Positions 33,135-41,911 of a DNA stretch of 64,000 nucleotides are shown one piece after another; position 1 is the stretch's first letter; the number at the start of each line of letters is the position of its first letter. Source of the stretch: Symsagittifera roscoffensis (lineage: Eukaryota; Xenacoelomorpha; Acoela; Convolutidae); assembly GCF_963678635.1 (NCBI RefSeq), contig NC_087065.1:31808375-31872374 (forward strand). The letters are read 5' to 3'. The notes below the pieces were generated by a model that made no database searches, was not told the origin of the DNA, and saw nothing but the letters and a program-made list of their open reading frames with translations. A program made the translations under genes and the position numbers.

Positions 33135-33993
33135 TGAGTTTACTGTACATTTGATTTCAACAGCATCAATGGATTATTTCCCAGACAACACTTTGGCCAG
33201 TTTTAGAAATTTTTGTAAAGAAGAAATAGCTTTAGACGGAGATTGGAGAGTTGCTCTCTCAGAAATAATTTTCCCCACAAAATTAAACAATGTTACTGAT
33301 GAGGAATTTACGTATTTCAGAGCATCCGAAGTAGTAGCCAGTAAATCCAACGCTGGCAATCGGAAAACAATTTCCAGACCCTACTATGGCGAAAAAATTT
33401 TTATCAAATCAGGAGAGTACACTTTTATAGAACAATTGATTAATGAGATAAAAACGAAACTCAAAGACAAAATTCATTTTGATGCGAGTCCTCAAGAAAT
33501 CACGAATAGCATGAGCATTTGGATGAACGCAAATGAAGGAATCTCATTCCCAAGTCCCCAAATACCCAGTCTGTTAGGCTACAATGCAAAGCTTGATGAG
33601 AACGGTGAATATCACATTGGTTACAAAATGATACCCTCCTTCGATGCATCTTATGAGGGAAACGAACTGTACGAATCTCATTTCCCATATGACTTATCAA
33701 GTGGGACAAGTCTAATTTTTGTCTATATTGACATTATTCAATACCAAACCGTTGGTGATGCAAAGGCCCCATTGTTACGCGTCATTGATTCAAATAGACG
33801 CTTCAAAAACGGTAGTGCCTGCAGCATTGAACCTAATCATCGAAAAAACTTCACTAATTTAGACTACAAAAAATTATTCACTTCATCTGTACAATCAATA
33901 ACGGTACAGTTGCGCACAGAAACTGGAAGACTAGTGCCCTTTGCAGGAACTGGTAAAGTTGTGTTGACTCTAAAATTCAAGCGCTTTGATTGA
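33124..33993 (+). CDS. Minor capsid (penton) protein
   Basis: This is a single-jelly-roll vertex protein of the virion. The ATG at 33124 gives 289 residues. The start, FTVHLISTASMDYFPDNTLA, then GDWRVALSEIIFP, is the recognisable Polinton penton N-terminus. Later LIFVYIDIIQYQTVGDAKAP, LLRVI and the C-terminal VLTLKFKRFD match the family layout. It sits between integrase and the pVI-like gene, as in other Polintons, and appears intact. Confidence 0.9.
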   Translation: MGSDEFTVHLISTASMDYFPDNTLASFRNFCKEEIALDGDWRVALSEIIFPTKLNNVTDEEFTYFRASEVVASKSNAGNRKTISRPYYGEKIFIKSGEYTFIEQLINEIKTKLKDKIHFDASPQEITNSMSIWMNANEGISFPSPQIPSLLGYNAKLDENGEYHIGYKMIPSFDASYEGNELYESHFPYDLSSGTSLIFVYIDIIQYQTVGDAKAPLLRVIDSNRRFKNGSACSIEPNHRKNFTNLDYKKLFTSSVQSITVQLRTETGRLVPFAGTGKVVLTLKFKRFD

Positions 33994-33999
33994 AAACCA

Positions 34000-34419
34000 A
34001 TGGAACAATATTATGCAAAGCAAGCTTCACTTCCTCATTTCTCTGGACACTACCGACAACGCGGCAGTGGATTTGGCGCTTTGGCTGCTGGTATTGGTCG
34101 TGTTGCTATACCGTTTGCACGACGGGTTATTCTACCGGCTGCGAAAAAACTGGGCAGAGAACTTTTGATGAGTGCAGCGCCAGAACTGATTGATGTCGCT
34201 ATGAAAAAGAAGTCTCCTAAACAAGCATTGAAAAACACTGTCACAAAAACTGCAAGAAAACAACTCGGCAGTGGTAGACGTCGTCGAAAGACACCAATGA
34301 ATGGATTACGAAGAAAAAGGTCAGTAGGGGCTCGAAAAAGAAAAACAACCATTCGAAGAAAAACCAGACCAGTGAGAAGTCGAGCAGATTTTTTCTCAAA
34401 CATAAAAAATGATCGCTAA
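34000..34419 (+). CDS. pVI/pX-like basic virion protein
   Basis: This 139-residue protein starts 7 bases after the penton stop. The order is a short N-terminus (YYAKQASLPHFSGHYRQ), a Gly/Ala amphipathic segment (RGSGFGALAAGIGRVAIPFA), then Arg/Lys-rich tracts (GSGRRRRKTP, ARKRKTTIRRKTRPVRSR). Adenovirus pVI and core proteins share this design: a protease-cleaved membrane-active helix and a DNA-binding tail. RGSGFG is a possible adenain cleavage site. It overlaps the capsid gene start by 11 bases. Confidence 0.8.
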   Translation: MEQYYAKQASLPHFSGHYRQRGSGFGALAAGIGRVAIPFARRVILPAAKKLGRELLMSAAPELIDVAMKKKSPKQALKNTVTKTARKQLGSGRRRRKTPMNGLRRKRSVGARKRKTTIRRKTRPVRSRADFFSNIKNDR

Positions 34420-36163
34420 TTTATTGCCCAATGAAGCTACCCATAGCTCTCTGGATTTGTTTGAAAAACAACCTCTTTTGATTACTTTTGAGAACGCTTT
34501 TGATCAAAAAATTGGACCTGTCTATTCACCTAATGGACCAATGCTTGAATTTGAAATCACCGGTGACCGTAATAATTTTGTTGACCTGCAAAAAATTTAT
34601 TTGGAAATACGATGCAAAGTAACGCAATCAAATGGAGCTGATCTGCGATACGACAACACTGATCCTCCTGTGTCTGATTCACCGTTCCTCGTAAACAACT
34701 CCCTCTATTCCCTTTTCTCTGACTGTACCCTCTCTGCTAATGGACTCAAAATCTCAAATGCCAATAGTAATTTTGCGCATAAAAGCTTTATTGGAACAGA
34801 ATTTTCTAACAGCAAAGGAGCCAAGGACTCATGGCTTAAGTGTCAGGGATATCGTTTTGAAAACAATCCCGCTGCAATAGATGCAGTAGATTTCACATCT
34901 CAACGAGAACTGGTCCGTGAATCGAGGGAAATTTGGTTCTATGGACCCGCTGGAATTGATTTTTTTACATGTGACAAGCATTTGTTGAGCGGTGTTACCC
35001 TCAGACTTTCCTACAGACGTTCTCATGAAGACTTTCTCATCATATCGGAAGATGCTGCCAAGCATTACAAGCTGCAAATACTCGAAGCGAACCTATATGT
35101 TAGAAAAATGACTGTAACCGACCATGTGCTCTCTGCCATTGAATCAACTTTGCTCAAAACTCCTGCGAACTACCCATATCAAGAAGAAATTACAAAAACA
35201 TTTCTTGCAACAGCTGGTCAGCGCAGCTGGCAACAGGAAGATATTTTTGCTCGTGAACCGGTGAGACAAATTATCATAGCATTGAACACAAATAATGCAT
35301 TTCTAGGAACAAACCGAACGAATCCTTTTCATTATCAAAAGTTTGGATTGGAGCAAGTTACTTTGAGACGAAATGGTTTACCAATAGCAAGTACACCAAT
35401 CAGTACACAAGATCATAAACGTCTCTTCTTCAACACACTATCAGCGCTAGGTTTGTTGCACTGCGGGTTGGGAATCACTCTGGATAACTACCAACAGCAC
35501 TTTATTGTGTGTTTTGATCTCACTAGCACACAGCAGGCAGCTCATGACTTCTTGCATCCAGAACTTACTAACTGCTCAGTTTCACTCGATCTTCAATTCA
35601 AACGCTTTGACAGCAAACCTAGAAATTTTTGTTTGTGGTATACGCTCACCCAATGTATTTATTACCTCCGACCGCAAAGTTACAAAGAACGTCCTTCCAA
35701 TTTCGACCGTCTAAAAATGGATGAAGTCCAGTTGCAGGATCTCATTCAGAATTGTAAACATTTGAAATATAAGTTTTTTGGAGTATTTGCAGCCGACAAT
35801 TTTCCACCTCACATCCCAAACAATATCTTTATAATTGTGAACACTTCAAAATCTGATTCTCCGGGAACACATTGGATTGTAATTTGCAACAGAAGAAATG
35901 TTTTATATTTTGCTGATCCTCTCGGTCTTCCTCTTTGGCAGTACAACAGTCTGTATAAGCGATTGAACGAGAATTTTCATCAGGTGACTGAATTGATGAC
36001 AAACTTTCCCATGCAAGACTCAAACTCTACCATGTGTGGTTCTTTTTGCATTTACATTGCACATTTGATTTATGATAAAAACTTTAATGGTGATGCTTCT
36101 GATTTTGCTTACATAAATGATTATGTTTTGAAACGTTTTCTAACTCACATGCTTTCTCATTAA
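34409..36163 (+). CDS. Major capsid protein fused in frame to adenain-like cysteine protease
   Basis: This is one uninterrupted 584-codon frame. Residues 1 to about 410 are a double-jelly-roll major capsid protein (MLEFEITGDRNNFVDLQKIY, LVNNSLYSLFSDCTL, GVTLRLSYRRSHEDF, CSVSLDLQFKRFD near its end). Residues about 437-584 are a Polinton maturation protease with the catalytic order H488 (GTHW), D503 (FADPLG), Q536 and C543 (TMCGSFC). The protease has its own Met at 437 (ATG at 35717) and no stop separates it from the capsid part. In known Polintons these are separate genes. The junction segment (about 411-436) is polar. The product may be a fusion cleaved by the protease itself, or the protease may be made from the internal ATG. 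Confidence 0.9.
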   Translation: MIANLLPNEATHSSLDLFEKQPLLITFENAFDQKIGPVYSPNGPMLEFEITGDRNNFVDLQKIYLEIRCKVTQSNGADLRYDNTDPPVSDSPFLVNNSLYSLFSDCTLSANGLKISNANSNFAHKSFIGTEFSNSKGAKDSWLKCQGYRFENNPAAIDAVDFTSQRELVRESREIWFYGPAGIDFFTCDKHLLSGVTLRLSYRRSHEDFLIISEDAAKHYKLQILEANLYVRKMTVTDHVLSAIESTLLKTPANYPYQEEITKTFLATAGQRSWQQEDIFAREPVRQIIIALNTNNAFLGTNRTNPFHYQKFGLEQVTLRRNGLPIASTPISTQDHKRLFFNTLSALGLLHCGLGITLDNYQQHFIVCFDLTSTQQAAHDFLHPELTNCSVSLDLQFKRFDSKPRNFCLWYTLTQCIYYLRPQSYKERPSNFDRLKMDEVQLQDLIQNCKHLKYKFFGVFAADNFPPHIPNNIFIIVNTSKSDSPGTHWIVICNRRNVLYFADPLGLPLWQYNSLYKRLNENFHQVTELMTNFPMQDSNSTMCGSFCIYIAHLIYDKNFNGDASDFAYINDYVLKRFLTHMLSH

Positions 36164-36816
36164 CTAACTATTTTATATGGCTGTTTTGTACACTTTTCAA
36201 TTTCATTTTAAATATTACATTTTTTAGTAATTGACATTTTTACTCAATTGTTAAATTAACAGCAATAAACCGAGAAGTTAGAGATTATTAAAAAAATATA
36301 TATAAAATCGATCTATGGGGGGATATCACCATACCAGCAACTGTTGCCTCCTTTCAGTACAATTTCCGGACGGGTTTCGAAACGCCGCCTTTTGGCTGAG
36401 AGTCGAGCGCCATGCGTTTTCCTCTACTCGGACCCCAAGAAATTTTGTTCCACTTCAATTTTATAGTAACAATTAGGTACAAGTTTAGACAAAATTTCTA
36501 CACAAAAACGGATCAAACATGCACAATACTCGAATGTTTCCCAACCCACATGCTTTTTCATTAAGATATTGTTTAGTTCTACATGACTGTTTTCGTATGC
36601 ATTTCAATCAACTTGTCAATAAAATTAAGCTTCTCATTTCCTTTACAATAATGATTCTATTTTGAAACGTTTCCTAACTCATATGCTTTCTTATAATTTG
36701 ACAATTTTCTGAATTACAACGTAGGCTCAAAAACCATTTAGCCCAGTTTGGTTTTATCAAAACCTTTTAGTTTTCTAAATAGAATACTTAAACATAGCAC
36801 TTCAATTTATTCGAAT
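36164..36816. other. Polinton right subterminal non-coding DNA with decayed repeats of the protease 3' end
   Basis: TTTTGAAACGTTTTCTAACT at the end of the protease gene recurs imperfectly near 36660-36690, and the CACATGCTTTCTCATTAA segment recurs near 36547-36565. A less AT-rich block at about 36315-36440 (CCGGACGGGTTTCGAAACGC) differs from its surroundings. There is no ORF. Confidence 0.5.
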
Positions 36817-37212
36817 AAATTTCAAGCTGATTCTATACATATATTTCAAACGTATTCGGTGCAGAAATCAAGCGTCTTTCATATACCATGCTTGAAACTA
36901 ATCGCTATAACCACTTTATATACCACTCCAATTTGGTGCATAAACAAAAAGAACGAAATACACCGTCTGGGCATTTGGACGATTTAGCTATCAACCTAAC
37001 AAAAATTTATATTCAGGATCATTGGTTTAAAAAATTATACATTGGGATCAAACTTGTGGGATCATTATTTGGGATCATAACAAATTTTACATGGGATCAG
37101 TACTTTGGGATCTCAAAAATTTACGTTGGGATCTCAATACCCAATGATCCCTGTAGGGATCACCCCCCCCCCCCCCCCCCCCCCGATCCCAGTGTAAATT
37201 AGCTATACTACT
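36817..37212 (-). repeat. Polinton right terminal inverted repeat
   Basis: It is the inverted counterpart of 18730-19125, the same length (396 bp), with a matching 22-base C run at 37163-37184. The two arms differ at only a few positions, supporting a recent insertion or gene conversion during replication. Confidence 0.95.
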
Positions 37213-37218
37213 AACGTT
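37213..37218. repeat. Polinton target-site duplication, right (AACGTT)
   Basis: An exact repeat of 18724-18729. Confidence 0.92.
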
Positions 37219-37662
37219 GATATGCAATTATCAGTTTGTAAGCATAGCAAACAATTGGAACCGGTCAATCAATATTTGGTAAATAGTGCGTTTGAATCAG
37301 CGATGTCAAATTTATAAAAGATAGACAAACTCTGGTTGAAGAAAGAGCGTGATGGTTGACGTGCAAGTAGCAAAAATGTTCACACCAAAACCAAATTTTA
37401 GAATCAAAAAACAAAGAAAAAAAATAGAAAACAAAGAACTTTTTAATTTGTCATTTTCAATTTTTATTGTATTTGTTTGTTGATTTTATTTTTTGCGAAC
37501 ATGGAGTTGTTCGTTCAGGATCTCAACTACTCAACATATTGCTTAATTCAGTTTTTTCTATTGACTTGGGTGGAATAGAATCAAGTAACTAAAATAAACA
37601 AAAAATATATTATACGTACAAATCAAATAAAAAGTACTGGCATTGATTTAAAATTATACTTA
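37219..37662. other. Spacer between Polinton and DNA-transposon unit
   Basis: AT-rich DNA; nothing recognised. It ends at the TA before 37663. Confidence 0.4.
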
Positions 37663-37748
37663 CAGTAGCGGATTTAGGGGCGTGCGGCGAGTGGAAGAGG
37701 AATTCAGGGATTCGACTCCCTATGACTACCCTGAGAATCCCTTCTTTG

Positions 37749-38065
37749 GTACAGTGCTGATTTAAATTATCCGGACAAAACCAACAAAACTTGAACTTTC
37801 AAACGCGTTTTTCTCAAATTGGGTTAAGATTAGACAAAAAGTGAACAAGACAAAAGTTGCTTAGAATTTCACCAGAATTAATATGGTGCTATTTTTTCTC
37901 CAAAATTCTCAACAAAAATTTTACCCCAAAAATGGGTCATTTTGGCTTTTTTCAAATAATCAAGAATTACGCAGAAACTATTTTGTTAATTGATGAGAAA
38001 ATTATATCACAGGAAGCCTCTTACGCAGTTCAACAAAGTTTAAGAAGGGTTAAATCTCCAAAAAC
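37749..38065 (+). repeat. Left inverted arm of the foldback-like unit
   Basis: It starts GTACAGTGCTGATTTAAATT and matches the inverse of 57049-57364 with scattered substitutions and small indels, ending GGTTAAATCTCCAAAAA. Confidence 0.85.
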
Positions 38066-38115
38066 CAGTATAAGAGAAAAAATTATCACTTGATAGTCAA
38101 AAAATGTGATTTTTA

Positions 38116-38119
38116 CTAT
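38116..38119. repeat. Target-site duplication of retroelement B (CTAT), left
   Basis: CTAT is repeated at 56994-56997. Four bases is usual for Ty3/gypsy elements. Confidence 0.8.
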
Positions 38120-38529
38120 TGAGTTATAACCTAGGTGGTTAACTCATAGAGTAATTTCGGATAGGGTACACCGTCTGCTCGTCACGCTATCTTATTTTCG
38201 GCCGGATAGATTCGTGCAACTTCTTAGTCTAATACCGATCCTAATTTTACTCTTATACTATCTAGTCTCAGGGTGTTTAACTAGTCTCTGCTAGGCTCAA
38301 TAGATCTAGGGTATACTGGTTTATTGCGGCTGCTGAAGTCTTCTTGGAGAGTCAACTAATTTCTAATTTAAATTCAAATCTCTCTGGTGCTGAAATTACA
38401 AGTAATTCCAGCACTTACAAATAAGTGGGTTGTTAGTTAGATGGATCATGATTGGTTAATATTAAATACTTTACAGTGGTAAAATATCTAATTTATCCAA
38501 TCATAAAACGTAGTTTAGATCAGGTTCCA
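38120..38529 (-). repeat. 3' LTR of retroelement B (410 bp)
   Basis: It reads TGGAACC...ATAACTCA on the - strand. The stem-loop at 38387-38414 keeps 11 of 12 pairs. The variable tract is at 38128-38134 (CTAGGTT in element orientation). Confidence 0.95.
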
Positions 38530-40342
38530 CCCATCCGGGTTTTACAGAGTTTTTTAGAATAGTCTTTCTGCAATTCAAAAGATGGATGATGGATGTTGGT
38601 ATTTGACGAACATCATATTTCGTCTGGGTTCTCTTGTTAGAGAAGTTCCAGATTCAATCGTTGTGTCTTCTCATGACAACGACTGGGTTTTCACAACAAA
38701 CTCAAATCTGATTTCAGAATGGTTGGCTATGACAGGTTTTTTCGTTTCATGTAGAGAACTTCTTTGTGTTTGACCTTGTCTGGGAATGGCGTGGAGATTG
38801 TGCATGGAGGGGATGCCTGGTTACTCGGATCTGTACGTATACTTGAACATCGAGGTGGTCATTGTTCTAGTTCAATGAATCCTTTTCTGCGAAGTCAAGT
38901 CGTACTCTAAATCCTTTGAGTTGTGATTGTGGGCGGCATATTGATTGTGGTTGGCCATTCTTTTTCGAGTGTAGTGGGGTCATTTTGTCTTTGGATGTTC
39001 TTCTTTGGTGTTGCATGCTGATCTATATACTGCAAGATATAATTTACTTTTTAAAATTTTTTTATTAGTTTAGTGTTTTAGTTATGATTTTGGTTAGTTG
39101 TTTTCACAAAAGCTTTCTGTTTTAGTTCAGTTTTTTTGAAGAGTTACTCACCCTTGAGTACCTCTTATTAAAAATAAGAGTGTGGTCACAAAGCGTGGAT
39201 GTAGCGCGGTGGGTTAGGCCGGCTATAGAGCATGCTCAGGACGTCCTCTCTGGTGGGTTAGAGAGTATGATTTCGTGCGGTTTCTGTGAGAGGTCCTGTT
39301 ATGTGATAACGTTTTATGTTGGGTTTATTGTGGTTTTTCTTATGTTTCGTTGGTTGTGTCCTTTTTTCAAAAATCAAATTGTTTTTGGTATGGGTTTGTC
39401 TTTCGACTTTTTTGTGTTTTATTATTTCTTTCTTAGACTTTATATTAGTCTTCAAAAGAATAAATTATCCAGTTTTAAACTGGGTTAATCCGGTTTGGGT
39501 ACCGTTGGTTTCCTTTTCTTAGTCATGCTGTTATTCTATGTGTTGTGGTGTTTAGAAAGCTGCATTGGTTAGTTTTGTTTAGTATATATTTCCTTTCCAA
39601 CCGGGTTAAAGGAACGTTTGAAACTTGTTATCGTGTGTTAGAGTTATTGAGTGTGAAAGCTTGAAACTGAAATTCATTATTTAAACAATTCTTCGTGGGC
39701 GAGCTGTGCGAGTTTGGATAGAATTCTTGTGCGAGTGAATGAAAATATCAAAAGGTTAGTACTGCATTTGCGTTTTATTAATTTACTACATAGAATTTCA
39801 ATTTTATTGCTTGTTTTGGGGAAAAATTAAGTTACAAATTTTCATCATTATTAGAATTACTGCTTTTAGGGAAATAATTTATAAATTAATTTATTACATT
39901 TGTATGAATTTTATTTAATTTAGCTGGTGCAAAAGATTATTAGAGTTTGGGACAATTTGAAGAAGTTTTCTATTTTTTTTTCTTTTGTCTATTTTGCAGA
40001 TGATCGTGAGATGAAGACTAAAAATCTAAATAAAACATGGATAAAGAATGGTTAGTGTTTTATTTTTAAATTTATTAGTATATGTATAAATTATACTTAC
40101 CTGTTAGTCGTCGGGGAAAAAACCGTGGGGGAAGATGTCGTGGATTATGTCGGAATTTGTTAGTAACTTTGCTAGTATGCGAATGATGTTTTTAGTTTGA
40201 AGCAGTGGCCAAAGCAATTGAAGTGCTTTAATGGTTTTTAGTTCTTCAGTGCCAACTGCAAAATTATATGGTGTGTTTTGGATGAGGTTATATAATTTGT
40301 GGTTATATTTAGTGTTGTGGATGAATTCTAATATGGGGATTT
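38530..40342 (-). other. Long 3' non-coding region of retroelement B
   Basis: 1.8 kb lies between the accessory ORF and the LTR. The first 400 bases next to the LTR match copy A 13460-13819; the rest is absent from copy A. A tRNA A-box-like string (TAGCGCGGTGGGTTAGG, + strand about 39202-39218) sits in a more GC-rich patch but lacks a good B box. Otherwise nothing is recognised. Confidence 0.45.
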
Positions 40343-41911
40343 CTATAGGTTGAACAAATTCATGTGGGATAAGGAAGGGTCTGGATTCTTCTGCGTTGAA
40401 GGTCTTTGTGATGGGACAAAAATATACATTTGGGTTATGGGATCATAATTGCGAAGAATACCGTGAAGGTTAGTATCTTTGATGCAATATGTGAAGTTAA
40501 GAAAAAATGGTGATGTGTATTTAGATTTAATAAATTGAAAACGATGGTGTGGTTGTCTTGATGGAGTGTGTAGGTCAAAGTGATTTTGTATAAAGCGGTA
40601 ATATGTATATGTGTGGGTTTGTTTAGTGCGTAACATAATGTCATGTGAGCAGTGCAAATCTCGTTCATGTGGTGCAAGGAAATGAAAGGTTAGTGAAAAT
40701 AATTGAAATCTTTCTTTAAAACTTTCGTAAGCTTGTGTGTCGGTTAGTGCTTCAGAAATGATGTGGTCGAATTTGCGATCAAATATATTGAGTGTAAAAA
40801 CATATGGTGTTTTGATGAAAAATTTTTCTGTGATTTGTGGGTTAGCGAAGCGATCATCATCTAAAAATTGGTCTTGGTTAGTTCGGATGATGTTATGATC
40901 GTAATATTCTAGCGTATATTCGTTAGCTCGGGGTGCAGTGTATGTTTTTAGTGATTTTTTATATCCGATGTAAGTAAATTGTCTATGTGTTAGTGGTGTA
41001 GTGAGTCGATATAGCATATCTTGATTTCGTTCTATAACGATGTGAGTATTAGATAAAGGTAGGCAAAGGGGGTTAGTAAAATGATAATATGCTGTCCAAT
41101 GAAGTGTAGGCATTAAAACTTGTTCATCTACAAAGCTACGTGTATCGTTAGTATCTGTAGGGGTGTTCAAAGTATACTGTGGAAATGAAGGTAAGGTGAT
41201 TGCTAAAAATTCTTTCGTGTTAGTGTGATTTGGATGATTAATATATTCACGGGCTGTTCCTGGTTTTGTTGGAAATGGATGGTTTGGGAATTTTCTTTTG
41301 AAAGTGCGGTAAGCTCTATTAGTGCTAATTGATGATTCGGTGGATGTGGATGATGGTGCTAATGATGCGGTATAAGCTGAAGAGGGTGTAGGGGTAGGTG
41401 GGTTTGATGATTCTATTGTGGATGAAATCTGATTTATAGTGGGGTTTTCAAGGTGGAATGGTTGTTGTTGTAGGGTGATAAAATTATCTAGTTCTTGGGA
41501 GATTTGGGGGGTGTCTGGAGAATTGGATGATCGATCTGAATGAAGTGAAGAGTAGGTTGGGGTAACTTGTGAAGCATAGGAGGGTGTAGAAATGGATGGG
41601 AGTGGGTTATATGGTGGGATTGGTTGAAAAGGGGGTTTCGAAAAAACTGAGGGATTGGTTTGAAAATTATTGGATGGAGATGGTTCAGAGTCTGCAAATT
41701 CGTCAGGGGTTTCAATATCTGGGTTATTGAGTTGTGAGATGGAGTATAAAACTGAGATGTGTGAATTAGTGTCTGAAATCATGCCTGATGTTATATTATT
41801 GGTTGGGAAATCGGGTGGTGGGAAAGCAAAAAGTGGAATTATTGTAATTGGAGTGTTGAGGTTGGTTGGGTGTGAATTTGAGCGGTGTAGGGATCCAAGT
41901 TGTCGGCTCAT
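40343..41911 (-). CDS. 522-residue accessory protein of retroelement B (unknown)
   Basis: This is the longest intact non-pol frame of the element. The N-terminal 200 residues are Pro/Ser/Thr/Asn-rich and look disordered (IPPYNPLPSISTPSYASQVT). From about residue 205 the sequence looks folded, with many aromatic and His residues (THRQFTYIGYKKSLKTYTAP, FLAPHERDLHCSHDIMLRTK). There is no signal peptide or clear membrane helix. It starts 4 bases before the env frame ends, so the two overlap. The gene is missing from copy A through deletion. Preservation of 522 codons while neighbours decayed suggests selection until recently. No family is recognised. Confidence 0.6.
   Translation of the reverse strand: MSRQLGSLHRSNSHPTNLNTPITIIPLFAFPPPDFPTNNITSGMISDTNSHISVLYSISQLNNPDIETPDEFADSEPSPSNNFQTNPSVFSKPPFQPIPPYNPLPSISTPSYASQVTPTYSSLHSDRSSNSPDTPQISQELDNFITLQQQPFHLENPTINQISSTIESSNPPTPTPSSAYTASLAPSSTSTESSISTNRAYRTFKRKFPNHPFPTKPGTAREYINHPNHTNTKEFLAITLPSFPQYTLNTPTDTNDTRSFVDEQVLMPTLHWTAYYHFTNPLCLPLSNTHIVIERNQDMLYRLTTPLTHRQFTYIGYKKSLKTYTAPRANEYTLEYYDHNIIRTNQDQFLDDDRFANPQITEKFFIKTPYVFTLNIFDRKFDHIISEALTDTQAYESFKERFQLFSLTFHFLAPHERDLHCSHDIMLRTKQTHTYTYYRFIQNHFDLHTPSRQPHHRFQFIKSKYTSPFFLNFTYCIKDTNLHGILRNYDPITQMYIFVPSQRPSTQKNPDPSLSHMNLFNL

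Larger units (their letters stand above)
18730..37212. mobile_element. Polinton/Maverick DNA transposon, structurally complete
   Basis: The element is 18,483 bp with 396-bp inverted repeats starting AGTAGTATAGC and a 6-bp duplication. It encodes the full Polinton core: DNA polymerase B, retroviral-type integrase, adenain-like protease, packaging ATPase, major capsid, minor capsid and a pVI-like protein. Length, TIR start (AG) and duplication length all fit the family. Apart from one in-frame TAG in the polymerase, all core genes are open, so the insertion is young. With morphogenesis genes present it may be the provirus of a virion-forming adintovirus-like agent, which is inference. Confidence 0.97.

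Noticed and set aside
34050-34403. 117-codon frame antisense to the pVI-like gene
   Set aside because: Shadow of an Arg/Lys-rich gene.
38135-38529. A 395-bp LTR definition ending at AACCAC
   Set aside because: The shared ATAACTCA beyond the 7-base tract, the CA end, the CTAT duplication and the primer-site spacing all support 410 bp.
39180-39488. 102-codon + strand frame in the B 3' region
   Set aside because: Antisense to the element, low complexity C-terminus, no relatives recognised.
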